Positions 26,160-33,927 of a stretch of DNA of 64,000 nt are shown here, in pieces. Origin of the DNA: an uncultured Eubacteriales bacterium (GTDB lineage: Bacteria; Bacillota; Clostridia; Oscillospirales; Acutalibacteraceae); the NCBI GenBank assembly GCA_900315255.1, contig OMYH01000002.1, positions 1 through 64,000 of the forward strand. The letters run 5' to 3'. The notes below the pieces were generated by a model, which was not told where the DNA came from, ran no database searches, and worked only from the letters and a program-made list of their open reading frames with translations. The translations under genes were made by a program, and so were the position numbers. Positions within the stretch are counted from its first letter, which is position 1. The number at the start of each line of letters is the position of its first letter.

Positions 26160-26310
26160 ATGTACGCCGGGTCTCGCCTCCCGGCTCGGTCGGTGGTTGG
26201 TCAAAATCTCCACCGACTTACGCAGAAGCTACCGCTCCAAGACGTTTGTTAACGTTGTCGCTCGCTCCGATTAAGCGAGCTTGTTGGAGCTTAGCTCCTT
26301 GTTTAATTAT
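26160..26310. repeat. GC-rich, hairpin-rich intergenic block
   Basis: It contains GTCTCGCCTCCCGGCTCGGT (26171-26190), matching 23 of 25 bases with a segment inside MITE copy A (3990-4014). It also holds GCTCGCT/AGCGAGC and GGAGCTTAGCTCC palindromes just upstream of the next gene. Composition differs from neighbouring DNA. It could be a repeat element or a leader structure. Confidence 0.4.
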
Positions 26311-26320
26311 GGAGGACTCT

Positions 26321-26803
26321 ATGGACAAAAAGCTTAGACGCTTCAGAAATGCACTTGTAATTAACGGCTGGGGAATAGTTGCTTTCGGCGTATGGAGCGT
26401 GATTAAACTGATACTGATATTTATAAGTAATCCACCTTCTTTTGAAGTCGCAGAAACAGACGCAATTGTTAAAATAATCTCTAAAATTTTTTTAATTGCA
26501 GCACTTATCATCGTGATCACCTGCATATTATCAATTCATTTATATATAGGTCGTTCCGCCTCCAGAGAAGGCATAAACGGAAAAAGGGGCAGCTTTTATC
26601 TTGTGGCTGCTGTGTTTGTTTTTCTGATATTACTTTGTGAAATGGTGCTGTATTTCGTTCCTGACGAGTCGGGAAAAATCGCACTGATAGGAAAGTTGGC
26701 GGCTTTTTTTATTGACTTGACCAAAACCGTTATTATGGTAGATACACTGTACTCCGCATTTATGTCAAGAAAACTTGCGAACAAGCTTGAAAAACAGAGG
26801 TGA
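26321..26803 (+). CDS. Four-helix membrane protein of unknown function
   Basis: A 160-residue integral membrane protein with four transmembrane segments (about residues 15-37, 49-70, 90-110 and 120-140) and a basic C-terminal end (SRKLANKLEKQR). The ATG giving MDKKLRRF is chosen because GGAGG lies 5 bases upstream; the longer frame runs through a hairpin-rich non-coding block. It is the first of three tightly packed genes (4-base gap to the next). Family not recognised. Confidence 0.7.
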   Translation: MDKKLRRFRNALVINGWGIVAFGVWSVIKLILIFISNPPSFEVAETDAIVKIISKIFLIAALIIVITCILSIHLYIGRSASREGINGKRGSFYLVAAVFVFLILLCEMVLYFVPDESGKIALIGKLAAFFIDLTKTVIMVDTLYSAFMSRKLANKLEKQR

Positions 26804-26807
26804 GATA

Positions 26808-27980
26808 ATGCAGGAAGATTTTCATTATTATGCCACATACTGTGCCGCATATCTCGCTGGGTATGACCATAAAGAGAGCCTGGAAATATGCTACAGCGCA
26901 CAACTTGTCGATCTTTGCAGCAGAACCTTTTTGACAAGAATAAAGGGACCTCTCTCCGCCGCAACCACACAATTGCAGCTTGAGATGATGGACGCTCGGA
27001 CAGATCCGGTCGGCTTGCAGGATATTACAAGAATATGGTCGTCATTTCATTTTCTGCCATCAGATCTTAATGCGAAGGTAAAAAGAGGCACAGGCAAAGA
27101 ATATCGCAGCAAGTACCGTCTGATATGCGGACCGAACGGCGATCTGCTTGTCGATACACTGAATCTTGCTTACGGAAAAGGACTTCAGGCGGCAGGGCTT
27201 GCTATGCATATTCTCGCAGATACCTGGGCTCATCGGTACTTTGCCGGAACTCCGTCACTTGTCATCAACAATACTAATTACTATTTTTACGAGATTATGC
27301 CTGATGAGAACGGAGGATATAAAGACATCCCGATAGTATTTCGTCATAATCCCACTGCACCTGACGATCTCGACGGACACAAATATACAAACAGTATTTT
27401 CCAAAGCGGCGAGTCGTCTATAATGAATCTCGGTCACGGCCGAGCCGGCCATTTGCCTGATTACAGCTTTATCCGCTACAAATATCTGCCTGCGTGGGGA
27501 GATTATGAAGAAATCATAAAAGATAATCCTGATGATTACTATCATGCGTTTTGTCAAATGATCTATGCATTGAAATACCTTAAAGGAGATATTCCGTTAT
27601 TTGTTAAGGATATGTATGCATGGGATGTTGCAAAGCCGTATGAAACGGAGATCAGAGCGATCATCGAAAAGCGGCAGCTTAATGCCTGCGACGACTGGAA
27701 AAAGTTTGGAGAAACACTTTCCGGAGAAACGATCGAGCCGTTCGAGCTGTCGAAATATGAAGAAGAATACGTATCTTCAGAAAGCAATAACAAAAACAAA
27801 ACATACTTGGGCAAATTCATATTGGCTGCTATGGCGCAGAAAAGCATGGTTACCAATAAGATATTCACATCGGGAAATATTCTTGCGGGTTATTCGATCG
27901 ACTTTAACAAAGCGGGCTTCAAGGGTATAAAGGAATACAAAATGCTTGTTGAATATATCAGAAAGGGGTTCGGCGTATGA
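26808..27980 (+). CDS. DUF6765-family protein
   Basis: A 390-residue cytoplasmic protein of the uncharacterised DUF6765 family, recognised by its N-terminus MQEDFHYYATYCAAYLAGY and AICYSAQLVDLC-like block. Histidine and Asp motifs DFHYY and MHILADTWAHRYFAG resemble the metal-binding helices of zinc-dependent phospholipase C/S1-P1 nuclease folds, so a hydrolase is possible; this is inference. GAGGTGA overlaps the upstream stop. Its end overlaps the DUF308-like gene by 4 bases, so the three genes are co-translated. Confidence 0.75.
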   Translation: MQEDFHYYATYCAAYLAGYDHKESLEICYSAQLVDLCSRTFLTRIKGPLSAATTQLQLEMMDARTDPVGLQDITRIWSSFHFLPSDLNAKVKRGTGKEYRSKYRLICGPNGDLLVDTLNLAYGKGLQAAGLAMHILADTWAHRYFAGTPSLVINNTNYYFYEIMPDENGGYKDIPIVFRHNPTAPDDLDGHKYTNSIFQSGESSIMNLGHGRAGHLPDYSFIRYKYLPAWGDYEEIIKDNPDDYYHAFCQMIYALKYLKGDIPLFVKDMYAWDVAKPYETEIRAIIEKRQLNACDDWKKFGETLSGETIEPFELSKYEEEYVSSESNNKNKTYLGKFILAAMAQKSMVTNKIFTSGNILAGYSIDFNKAGFKGIKEYKMLVEYIRKGFGV

Positions 27981-28516
27981 CGAAGTGGCAAAGAGTCAAG
28001 AGTGTTTTTTCCGGTTTGATAATCCTACTGGCAGGTCTCGTAATGCTACTGATCGGAGAAGACGCAGTCATTATTATTATGAGTCTGCTTGCACTCTCAC
28101 TGACATTAAAGGGCTTAAAAATGCTGTTATATTATTTCAGAATGGCACGGCACATGGTCGGCGGAAACCAGATACTTATCAGAGGGCTTATTCTGTTTGA
28201 TCTTGGCTCCTTTACGGCATCGATGACGCAGTTTTCGCAGATCTATGTCATATGCTATCTTGTAGTCATCCATATGTTTAACGGGCTTATAGATGTATTG
28301 AGAGCGCTTGAAGCGAAGCGATTTGAATCGTCTTCGTGGAAGTTTAACATCTCATCAGGCATATTTAATATCATTATAGGCTTATCGTGCATCGTTTTCA
28401 TAAACTCAACGAGCATTGCCGTTTATATTTACAGCGCAGGACTGATCTATTCGGCTATCACTCGGATAATATCATCCTTCCGAAAAACAGCGGTGGTTTA
28501 TATCACTCCGTCGTGA
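27977..28516 (+). CDS. DUF308-like membrane protein
   Basis: A 179-residue membrane protein with about six hydrophobic segments arranged in pairs, the pattern of DUF308/HdeD-like proteins (GLIILLAGLVMLLIG, LLALSLTLKGLKMLLYY, ISSGIFNIIIGLSCIVF). Its ATG overlaps the TGA of the DUF6765 gene. It is the last gene of the operon. In other bacteria relatives are linked to acid or membrane stress, but no specific role can be given here. Confidence 0.7.
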   Translation: MTKWQRVKSVFSGLIILLAGLVMLLIGEDAVIIIMSLLALSLTLKGLKMLLYYFRMARHMVGGNQILIRGLILFDLGSFTASMTQFSQIYVICYLVVIHMFNGLIDVLRALEAKRFESSSWKFNISSGIFNIIIGLSCIVFINSTSIAVYIYSAGLIYSAITRIISSFRKTAVVYITPS

Positions 28517-28530
28517 TATCTGGATACATA

Positions 28531-28872
28531 CTATAAATATAAAAAAAACCTCCCGTCCTTCTGTTCAGTATATGCTTCAGAGCTTTTATACTCCAAAAAT
28601 TCAGGGTCAAAATTTATTGTATAATTGTAAGCTCCAAGCTTGGCATCTTCGCCGGCGATTTTAATATTTCCCATTCTAAGTGTCGCCGTTACAATATCTC
28701 CCTTATGAAATGCGTTATCAGCATCAACTATAACTGTCTTATAACCTGCTCCGGAGTATTCATAAATTGTTTTATCTTTCTCGGCATAAGCAGTAACTTA
28801 AAAAAAACCGGCACTAAGAACCGATATAATTATAGATAAAGATAAGATAATACATATAGATCTCCTGTACAT
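28531..28872 (-). pseudogene. Secreted cohesin-like protein gene with in-frame stop
   Basis: Read leftward, AGAAGGAAAC precedes ATG at 28872 and a signal peptide MYRRSICIILSLSIIISVLS AGFF. A TAA (28798-28800) next to a run of eight T follows as codon 25. The same frame continues VTAYAEKDKTIYEYSGAGY, then FHKGDIVTATLRMGN and GAYNYTINFDPEFLEY, and stops at 28531. The GDIVTATLRMGN...YTINFDPEFLEY pattern is that of the first strands of a cohesin or cohesin-like beta-sandwich. Both the internal stop and the short length (114 codons instead of about 150 or more) indicate a degraded gene. Confidence 0.55.
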
Positions 28873-28969
28873 ATAAGTTTCCTTCTTAACAAATCAGTTA
28901 TTATCATTACACTGTCTGCTTATATGTTCTTATTTATAAATATATTTCAAGTATTTCTGCAAATAAAAA

Positions 28970-28989
28970 GCCTGCCCTCATGAGCAGAC
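28970..28989 (-). terminator. Terminator after spoVM
   Basis: GTCTGC and GCAGGC pair (one G-U) around an 8-base loop, followed leftward by TTTTTATTT. It lies 15 bases past the spoVM stop. Confidence 0.65.
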
Positions 28990-29004
28990 TCTTTAACCGT
29001 TATC

Positions 29005-29091
29005 CTATTGCATCTTTTGCTTTTTGATGCCGAACATCTTCCTGAGAAAGAAACCGAAAAATTTAGGATTATCAATTACTACGAACTTCAT
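29005..29091 (-). CDS. spoVM: Stage V sporulation protein SpoVM
   Basis: A 28-residue amphipathic peptide beginning MKFVVIDNPKFFGFFLRKMF. It matches Bacillus SpoVM (MKFYTIKLPKFLGGIVRAML type) in length, the MKF start, the central Pro-Lys-Phe and the basic C-terminus. SpoVM recognises the convex forespore membrane and recruits the SpoIVA coat basement layer. AGGAGG lies 8 bases upstream. The position downstream of rsgA-thiN is the same as in Bacillus, which strongly supports the call. The longer ORF in this frame is an artefact. It is translationally coupled to the 48-codon ORF before it. Confidence 0.85.
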   Translation of the reverse strand: MKFVVIDNPKFFGFFLRKMFGIKKQKMQ

Positions 29092-29102
29092 AGAAATGCC
29101 TC

Positions 29103-29249
29103 CTAACAGCAATTTTTCAGGCAGAGGGTCAACAACATCACAGCAATTCCCGCAAAAAATAGGAACGCACCTCCGTCGGTGAACGAGGCTATTATCAACC
29201 CTCCCGCAAAAGACATCGCACATTTTCTCACACAACTGCTGCGGCACAT
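29103..29249 (-). CDS. Cys-rich small membrane protein coupled to spoVM
   Basis: A 48-residue ORF too short for usual gene finders: MCRSSCVRKCAMSFAGGLII, then ASFTDGGAFLFFAGIAVMLL, then TLCLKNCC. It has an excellent ribosome binding site (AAAAAGGAGGCGGAGAAA), one or two hydrophobic segments and cysteines at both ends. Its TAG overlaps the AGGAGG of spoVM, so translation of spoVM is probably coupled to it. I do not recognise the family. A sporulation-linked membrane role is inferred only from position. Confidence 0.65.
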   Translation of the reverse strand: MCRSSCVRKCAMSFAGGLIIASFTDGGAFLFFAGIAVMLLTLCLKNCC

Positions 29250-29414
29250 TTTCTCCGCCTCCTTTTTGTCGTATAGTACATTATATACATCTCACGAAAA
29301 AAGGTGATAATTTCACCTGAACCTCGTCAAAATCCGTATTTGCCCGCATAATCATGCACATGAGTTATTATACATTCTCTGCAGTATAGTACTTCACATT
29401 ACCCATTACACACT

Positions 29415-30050
29415 TTAAGAGATAATAAGTAATACAGTTCCGCTGTGTACCGTGATATGAACAGTGTCTTCTACCGCTTTGTTGCTTATCGTATACGGGA
29501 ATTCCGCTGTGACCGTTTTGTGATCCATAGGATACAACAGCCCCGAATATGTCAGTTCTGCCTTTGAACAGGCAAACGGCAATACCGAAACAGTCTTATT
29601 CATAACACCGCTTACCTTATTTATACCGTCAGAAAGTATTGATGTTTCGGAGTATTCATCCAATATAACACCATGCGCATTCCGTTTTTTAAGATACAGC
29701 AGTACAGAAAGATTGCACAGCGTATGGTCAAGACGTCCTCCTGTTGCCCCGAGAATAAGGAACTCTCTGTAACCCATGTCAAGTGCGGTGCATACGCAGT
29801 GCATAGTGTCGGTATCGTCCTTCATAATGTTGAGACAAGTTATTTCTGTTTTAGAAAACTCGGTGTACTTTTCAGAGGAATCCATATCGCCTATTATCAT
29901 ATCAGGGGTTATGTCGGTTCCCGAAAGCTTATCGGCACCGCCGTCGGCACAAACAATAAAATCATCATCACATATTTGTGACAGAATGAAATCCCTCTTT
30001 GCTGTCGGAGAAGCCGAAATAATGACGCAACGATTTGTTACTGTTCCCAT
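29415..30050 (-). CDS. thiN: Thiamine diphosphokinase
   Basis: A 211-residue cytoplasmic enzyme that transfers pyrophosphate from ATP to thiamine to make thiamine diphosphate. Family motifs: VCADGGADKL (about residues 34-43), PDMIIGDMDSS (50-60), DDTDTMHCV and LGATGGRLDHTLCNL (98-112). The C-terminal half is the beta-barrel thiamine-binding domain. Length is typical. It overlaps the 3' end of rsgA by 13 bases. In Bacillus, rpe lies between rsgA and thiN; here it is absent. Confidence 0.92.
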   Translation of the reverse strand: MGTVTNRCVIISASPTAKRDFILSQICDDDFIVCADGGADKLSGTDITPDMIIGDMDSSEKYTEFSKTEITCLNIMKDDTDTMHCVCTALDMGYREFLILGATGGRLDHTLCNLSVLLYLKKRNAHGVILDEYSETSILSDGINKVSGVMNKTVSVLPFACSKAELTYSGLLYPMDHKTVTAEFPYTISNKAVEDTVHITVHSGTVLLIIS

Positions 30051-30919
30051 TTTTTCAGATCCTTTACTTCGTTATACATTGTAACATAACTCTGATGTCT
30101 TGACGAACTTATCTTACCTTGCTGCACTGCTTCAACTATTGCGCAGCCCTTCTCGCAGGTGTGGCTGCACGATGTAAATCTGCAGTTATCGAGATAGTCC
30201 TCAAACTCGGGGAATGCAAATTTCAGTTCGTCTTTGTCGATGACATCATACCTTTCCAGGTCAACCGTTGAAAATCCGGGAGTATCCGCAACATAGCCGC
30301 CCTCTGCTTTAAACAATTCAACCGAACGTGTGGTGTGACGTCCTCGGCCGAGTTTCTCGCTGATCTCAGCTGTTGCAAGATTCAGGTCGGGAAAAAGAGC
30401 ATTCAGCAGAGTGGATTTTCCGACGCCGCTGTTGCCCGTAAAAGCTGTTACCTTATTATTAAGCAGTTTTCTTATCTCATCGAGTCCCCTATTATCTGTT
30501 GAAGAAAACTTTATCGTTTTTATACCCGAAAGCGAATATAAACCTACTATCGTATCAGGGGCAGAAAGATCGCATTTTGAGATCACAATAACAGGTTCGA
30601 TACCCTTACTTACAGCGCAGGCTGTCATTTTATCTATTATCAGTGTATTTGGAGAAGGGTCACACGTTGATACTACTATCACAAGCATATCTATATTTGC
30701 AAGTGGAGGTCTGATGATGCTGTTTTTCCTTGGAAGAACCTCTTCAAGAGCGCAATAGCCGCTTTCCGGTACGGTTATTATCACTCTGTCACCCGCAACG
30801 GGCTTAACACCCTTTTTCCTGAAATTGCCTCTTGCCTTGCATTCATATATTGCTTCGGCGGCTTCTACATAATAGAAACCGCCGATCGATTTTAATATGA
30901 TGCCTTCAACAGAAGCCAT
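30038..30919 (-). CDS. rsgA: Ribosome small-subunit-dependent GTPase RsgA
   Basis: A 293-residue circularly permuted GTPase that assists 30S subunit maturation. An N-terminal OB fold precedes the permuted G motifs: SKCDL (G4), GNSGVGKSTLLNAL (G1) and DTPGFSTVDL (G3). The C-terminal zinc knuckle is CRFTSCSHTCEKGC. Length is normal. The start abuts the prkC stop (one shared base), as in the conserved prpC-prkC-rsgA order. Confidence 0.95.
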   Translation of the reverse strand: MASVEGIILKSIGGFYYVEAAEAIYECKARGNFRKKGVKPVAGDRVIITVPESGYCALEEVLPRKNSIIRPPLANIDMLVIVVSTCDPSPNTLIIDKMTACAVSKGIEPVIVISKCDLSAPDTIVGLYSLSGIKTIKFSSTDNRGLDEIRKLLNNKVTAFTGNSGVGKSTLLNALFPDLNLATAEISEKLGRGRHTTRSVELFKAEGGYVADTPGFSTVDLERYDVIDKDELKFAFPEFEDYLDNCRFTSCSHTCEKGCAIVEAVQQGKISSSRHQSYVTMYNEVKDLKKWEQ

Positions 30920-33132
30920 TAGTAGATATCGTCCTCTTCGTATGAGCCGTCTCCGGAATAATCAGGCTCGCTCACTGAAGGATAGTCGTTGTCGATATTC
31001 TCAGAGGAAAGACTGGTATCGTCCGAACTGATGTTTTCATCATCGGAATCATAATTCTCATCATCCGAATCATACTCCGATTCGCCCTCTGTGTCTGTAT
31101 CGGTTTCTTCGGTATCAGTATCTGTCTCTGTGTCAGTATCAGTATCAGTATCGAGTTCAAAGGTATATGATTCCAAGGTCGAAACTGTGCTGTTCGCAAA
31201 ATCGAACTTATATACACGATAAGTCTGGTCATTGAGAGCAACTACTACCTGAATTGCGCCTACTGTACTCATTCTCGAAACAGTCAGCGTGTATTGTCTT
31301 GCATATTTCGGAACGATCGACTTTGTGTAACTCTCATCAATCTCACCGTCGATAATAACCTCGAATTTCAGAGAAGAGCTGATTTCATTCGGCAGATCAA
31401 CTGTCTGAGAAAGAGTAATATTTCTCGGCGGACCCTCGGAAAGAATAACCGAAACATTGGTTCCCCTATTGACCTTAGCGCCTCTGAGCGGATTCTGAGC
31501 AACTATCTTGTCCTTAGCAGCACTGCTTTCCATATACTCATAGCCGTTATAATTGAGTCCTGCCTCGGAGATCTTAGCCTGCGCTTCGGAAAGAGTGAGT
31601 CCTACAAGGTTCGGAATCTCAATCTTAGCCTCGCCTGCCTTCTTGCTGACGTAGATCTTAACAGTTGAGCCGATAGTTATTTTACTGCCTGCGAGCGGAT
31701 ATGTCTGCTTAACATAACCCTCTGCTGTCTGATTATCGAGAACCATCAGTACCTCCGGGATAAGGTTGGCGGATTTGATTTTTGCAACTGCGTCATCCTT
31801 TGTTCTGCCATCAATATAAGGAAGGTTGATAGTAGTTTCCTCACTGTTTACGGTGATCTGGATAGTCGAACCTTCCTTGATCTTCTTTTCGGAGGGCTGG
31901 GGATTCTGATTCAGAATAATATCAAGCGGTTTCTCTGCGTCATAAATATTGGTAACATCCCACTTGAAGTTATAAGTCACCTTATCTTTGTTTACATCGG
32001 TGAAATTGAGTCCGATAAGATTAGGCACAAGAACATCGGTTGTGGAGTTGTTACTGAATCCCTTGAACACGGCGAGTACCAGGAAAACAAGGCATACTGC
32101 AACAAATGCGATCACAGACCCAATGATCACCTGAATAAGAGGAGAAGTACCTTTCTCTTCATCTTCATCGTTATCCCAATCTTCATCGTCTTTATCGTCT
32201 TCGTCCTTCAGACTGATCTTTGTAACAGTATTAACAGGTGCAGGGGTAGGTGTATCGTCAATGCTGTCATACGAAAAACTGAACTTTATATCAGGATCTT
32301 TGCGGAACTTATATATATCAGACAGCATCTCGGCTGCAGAGCGGTATCTTTTTTTCGGATCCTTCTGCATAGTTTTAATGATGATCTCCTCAAGTCCGAC
32401 TGGAATATCGGGATTGATCTTTCTCGGAGGTTCGGGATCGGACTGCAGCTGCATGATAGCTACCGAAACGGCATTATCTGCGTCAAACGGAAGCTTGCCC
32501 GTGAGCATTTCATACATCATTACACCTAGAGAATACAGATCCGACTTGGCGTCTGTAGGTTCTCCCCTTGCCTGTTCGGGCGATACATAATGTACCGAAC
32601 CTATCGCCTTGTTCGTCATTGTCATAGATTTTGTATTGCTCTTGGAGAATCTTGCAATGCCGAAATCGGTCACCTTGATCGTACCGTCCTCAAGCAGCAT
32701 AATATTCTGCGGCTTGATATCCCTGTGAATTATGCCCTTATCATGTGCGTGCTGCAATGCACGAAGTATCTGAACGATAAAGTGTATCGTATCCTTAACG
32801 TCTATGGAACCGCATCTTTCGATATAATCCTTCAATGTAATACCGTCGATATATTCCATGACAATATACTGCATTCTGTCGCCAAAGCTGACATCGTAAA
32901 CCTTGACTATATTCGGGTGAGACAGAACAGCTATTGCCTTTGACTCATCCTTGAAGCGACGTATAAACTCATCGTTGTCTATATACTCTTCACGGAGAAC
33001 CTTTATGGCAACAGGCATCTCATCCTGAGTATCCCATGCCTTATACACAACAGCCATACCGCCGTCGCCTATTATCTCACTGATCTCATAACGGCCGTCG
33101 AGTCTTTTGCCAACGTATTTATCTTCAGCCAT
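30919..33132 (-). CDS. prkC: PASTA-domain Ser/Thr protein kinase PrkC
   Basis: A 737-residue membrane receptor kinase. The cytoplasmic kinase domain (residues 1-270) has the glycine loop GDGGMAVVYKA, catalytic HRDIKPQNIM, DFG in VTDFGIARF and APE-like SPEQARG. An acidic linker precedes one transmembrane helix (about 333-358). Outside lie three PASTA repeats (LVPNLIGL..., LPYIDGRT..., IPNLVGLT...), then an extra beta domain. The C-terminal tail of about 85 residues is almost purely Asp, Thr, Ser and Glu, with (TD)n runs. PASTA repeats bind muropeptides or lipid II; the kinase signals growth and spore exit. It is partnered with the PP2C gene 45 bases upstream. Confidence 0.95.
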   Translation of the reverse strand: MAEDKYVGKRLDGRYEISEIIGDGGMAVVYKAWDTQDEMPVAIKVLREEYIDNDEFIRRFKDESKAIAVLSHPNIVKVYDVSFGDRMQYIVMEYIDGITLKDYIERCGSIDVKDTIHFIVQILRALQHAHDKGIIHRDIKPQNIMLLEDGTIKVTDFGIARFSKSNTKSMTMTNKAIGSVHYVSPEQARGEPTDAKSDLYSLGVMMYEMLTGKLPFDADNAVSVAIMQLQSDPEPPRKINPDIPVGLEEIIIKTMQKDPKKRYRSAAEMLSDIYKFRKDPDIKFSFSYDSIDDTPTPAPVNTVTKISLKDEDDKDDEDWDNDEDEEKGTSPLIQVIIGSVIAFVAVCLVFLVLAVFKGFSNNSTTDVLVPNLIGLNFTDVNKDKVTYNFKWDVTNIYDAEKPLDIILNQNPQPSEKKIKEGSTIQITVNSEETTINLPYIDGRTKDDAVAKIKSANLIPEVLMVLDNQTAEGYVKQTYPLAGSKITIGSTVKIYVSKKAGEAKIEIPNLVGLTLSEAQAKISEAGLNYNGYEYMESSAAKDKIVAQNPLRGAKVNRGTNVSVILSEGPPRNITLSQTVDLPNEISSSLKFEVIIDGEIDESYTKSIVPKYARQYTLTVSRMSTVGAIQVVVALNDQTYRVYKFDFANSTVSTLESYTFELDTDTDTDTETDTDTEETDTDTEGESEYDSDDENYDSDDENISSDDTSLSSENIDNDYPSVSEPDYSGDGSYEEDDIY

Positions 33133-33177
33133 TTCGTTCTCTCCTTTTCTTTGTTAATTCCACACATTTCTCTCTGA

Positions 33178-33909
33178 TCAGTCATTTACAACAACTGCGA
33201 CTGTTACGTTATCTCCACCGCCTCTTTCAAGTGCGATCTCAACTAATGTATCTGCAAGTTTTTCGGATTCCGTAGCTTTGATAACCTCAAGCAGCTCATC
33301 CTGTTCGATGTAATTTGTCAGTCCGTCGGAGCAAAGGACAAGGACACTGCCCTTCGTAAAAGGCTTTTCAAGGATATCTGTCCACAGCTCGGGATCGATT
33401 CCTAAAGCTCTGGTAATAAAGTTTCTGCGCGGATGAACTCTTGCTTCTTCGGGAGTTATTTCACCGATATCAACCATCTGCTGAACAAGAGAATGGTCAT
33501 GAGTTACCTGCACTATCGTATCGTTCTGTGCAAGGTAAACTCTGCTGTCGCCTGCATGAACTACAAATACTTTTTCTCCTTTTACAAATGCAAGCTCAAC
33601 AGTTGTTCCCATGCCCTCAAGCTCAGGATTCCCGCAAGCCATTTCAAACACCTTTGTGTTGGCAGAATCTACTGCCAGCTCCGCCATATCGGCAAGCTCG
33701 TCTTCGGTCATGTCGCTGCGGTACTCCTGCTCGATATATCTGCCGATCTCCGCTACAGCTTCACTGCTAGCAACGCTGCCGCCGTTAGCTCCTCCCATAC
33801 CGTCACATACAGCAGCCCATGCTTCTGTGTCCGATATTTTGCCAAGCTTGCAGGCGTCCTGGTTTGTTTCTCTGACTAATCCTACATCGGTTCTAAAAAA
33901 CAATTGCAA
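33178..33909 (-). CDS. prpC: PP2C-type Ser/Thr phosphatase PrpC
   Basis: A 243-residue cytoplasmic metal-dependent phosphatase that reverses PrkC phosphorylation. PP2C motifs: TDVGLVRETNQD, VCDGMGGANGG, VHAGDSRVYL, CSDGLTNYI and GGGDNVTVAVV, with the Asp ligands present. Length is typical. It lies between rlmN and prkC in the conserved order. Confidence 0.95.
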   Translation of the reverse strand: MQLFFRTDVGLVRETNQDACKLGKISDTEAWAAVCDGMGGANGGSVASSEAVAEIGRYIEQEYRSDMTEDELADMAELAVDSANTKVFEMACGNPELEGMGTTVELAFVKGEKVFVVHAGDSRVYLAQNDTIVQVTHDHSLVQQMVDIGEITPEEARVHPRRNFITRALGIDPELWTDILEKPFTKGSVLVLCSDGLTNYIEQDELLEVIKATESEKLADTLVEIALERGGGDNVTVAVVVND

Positions 33910-33927
33910 TTTTATTCCTCCTTTGCT

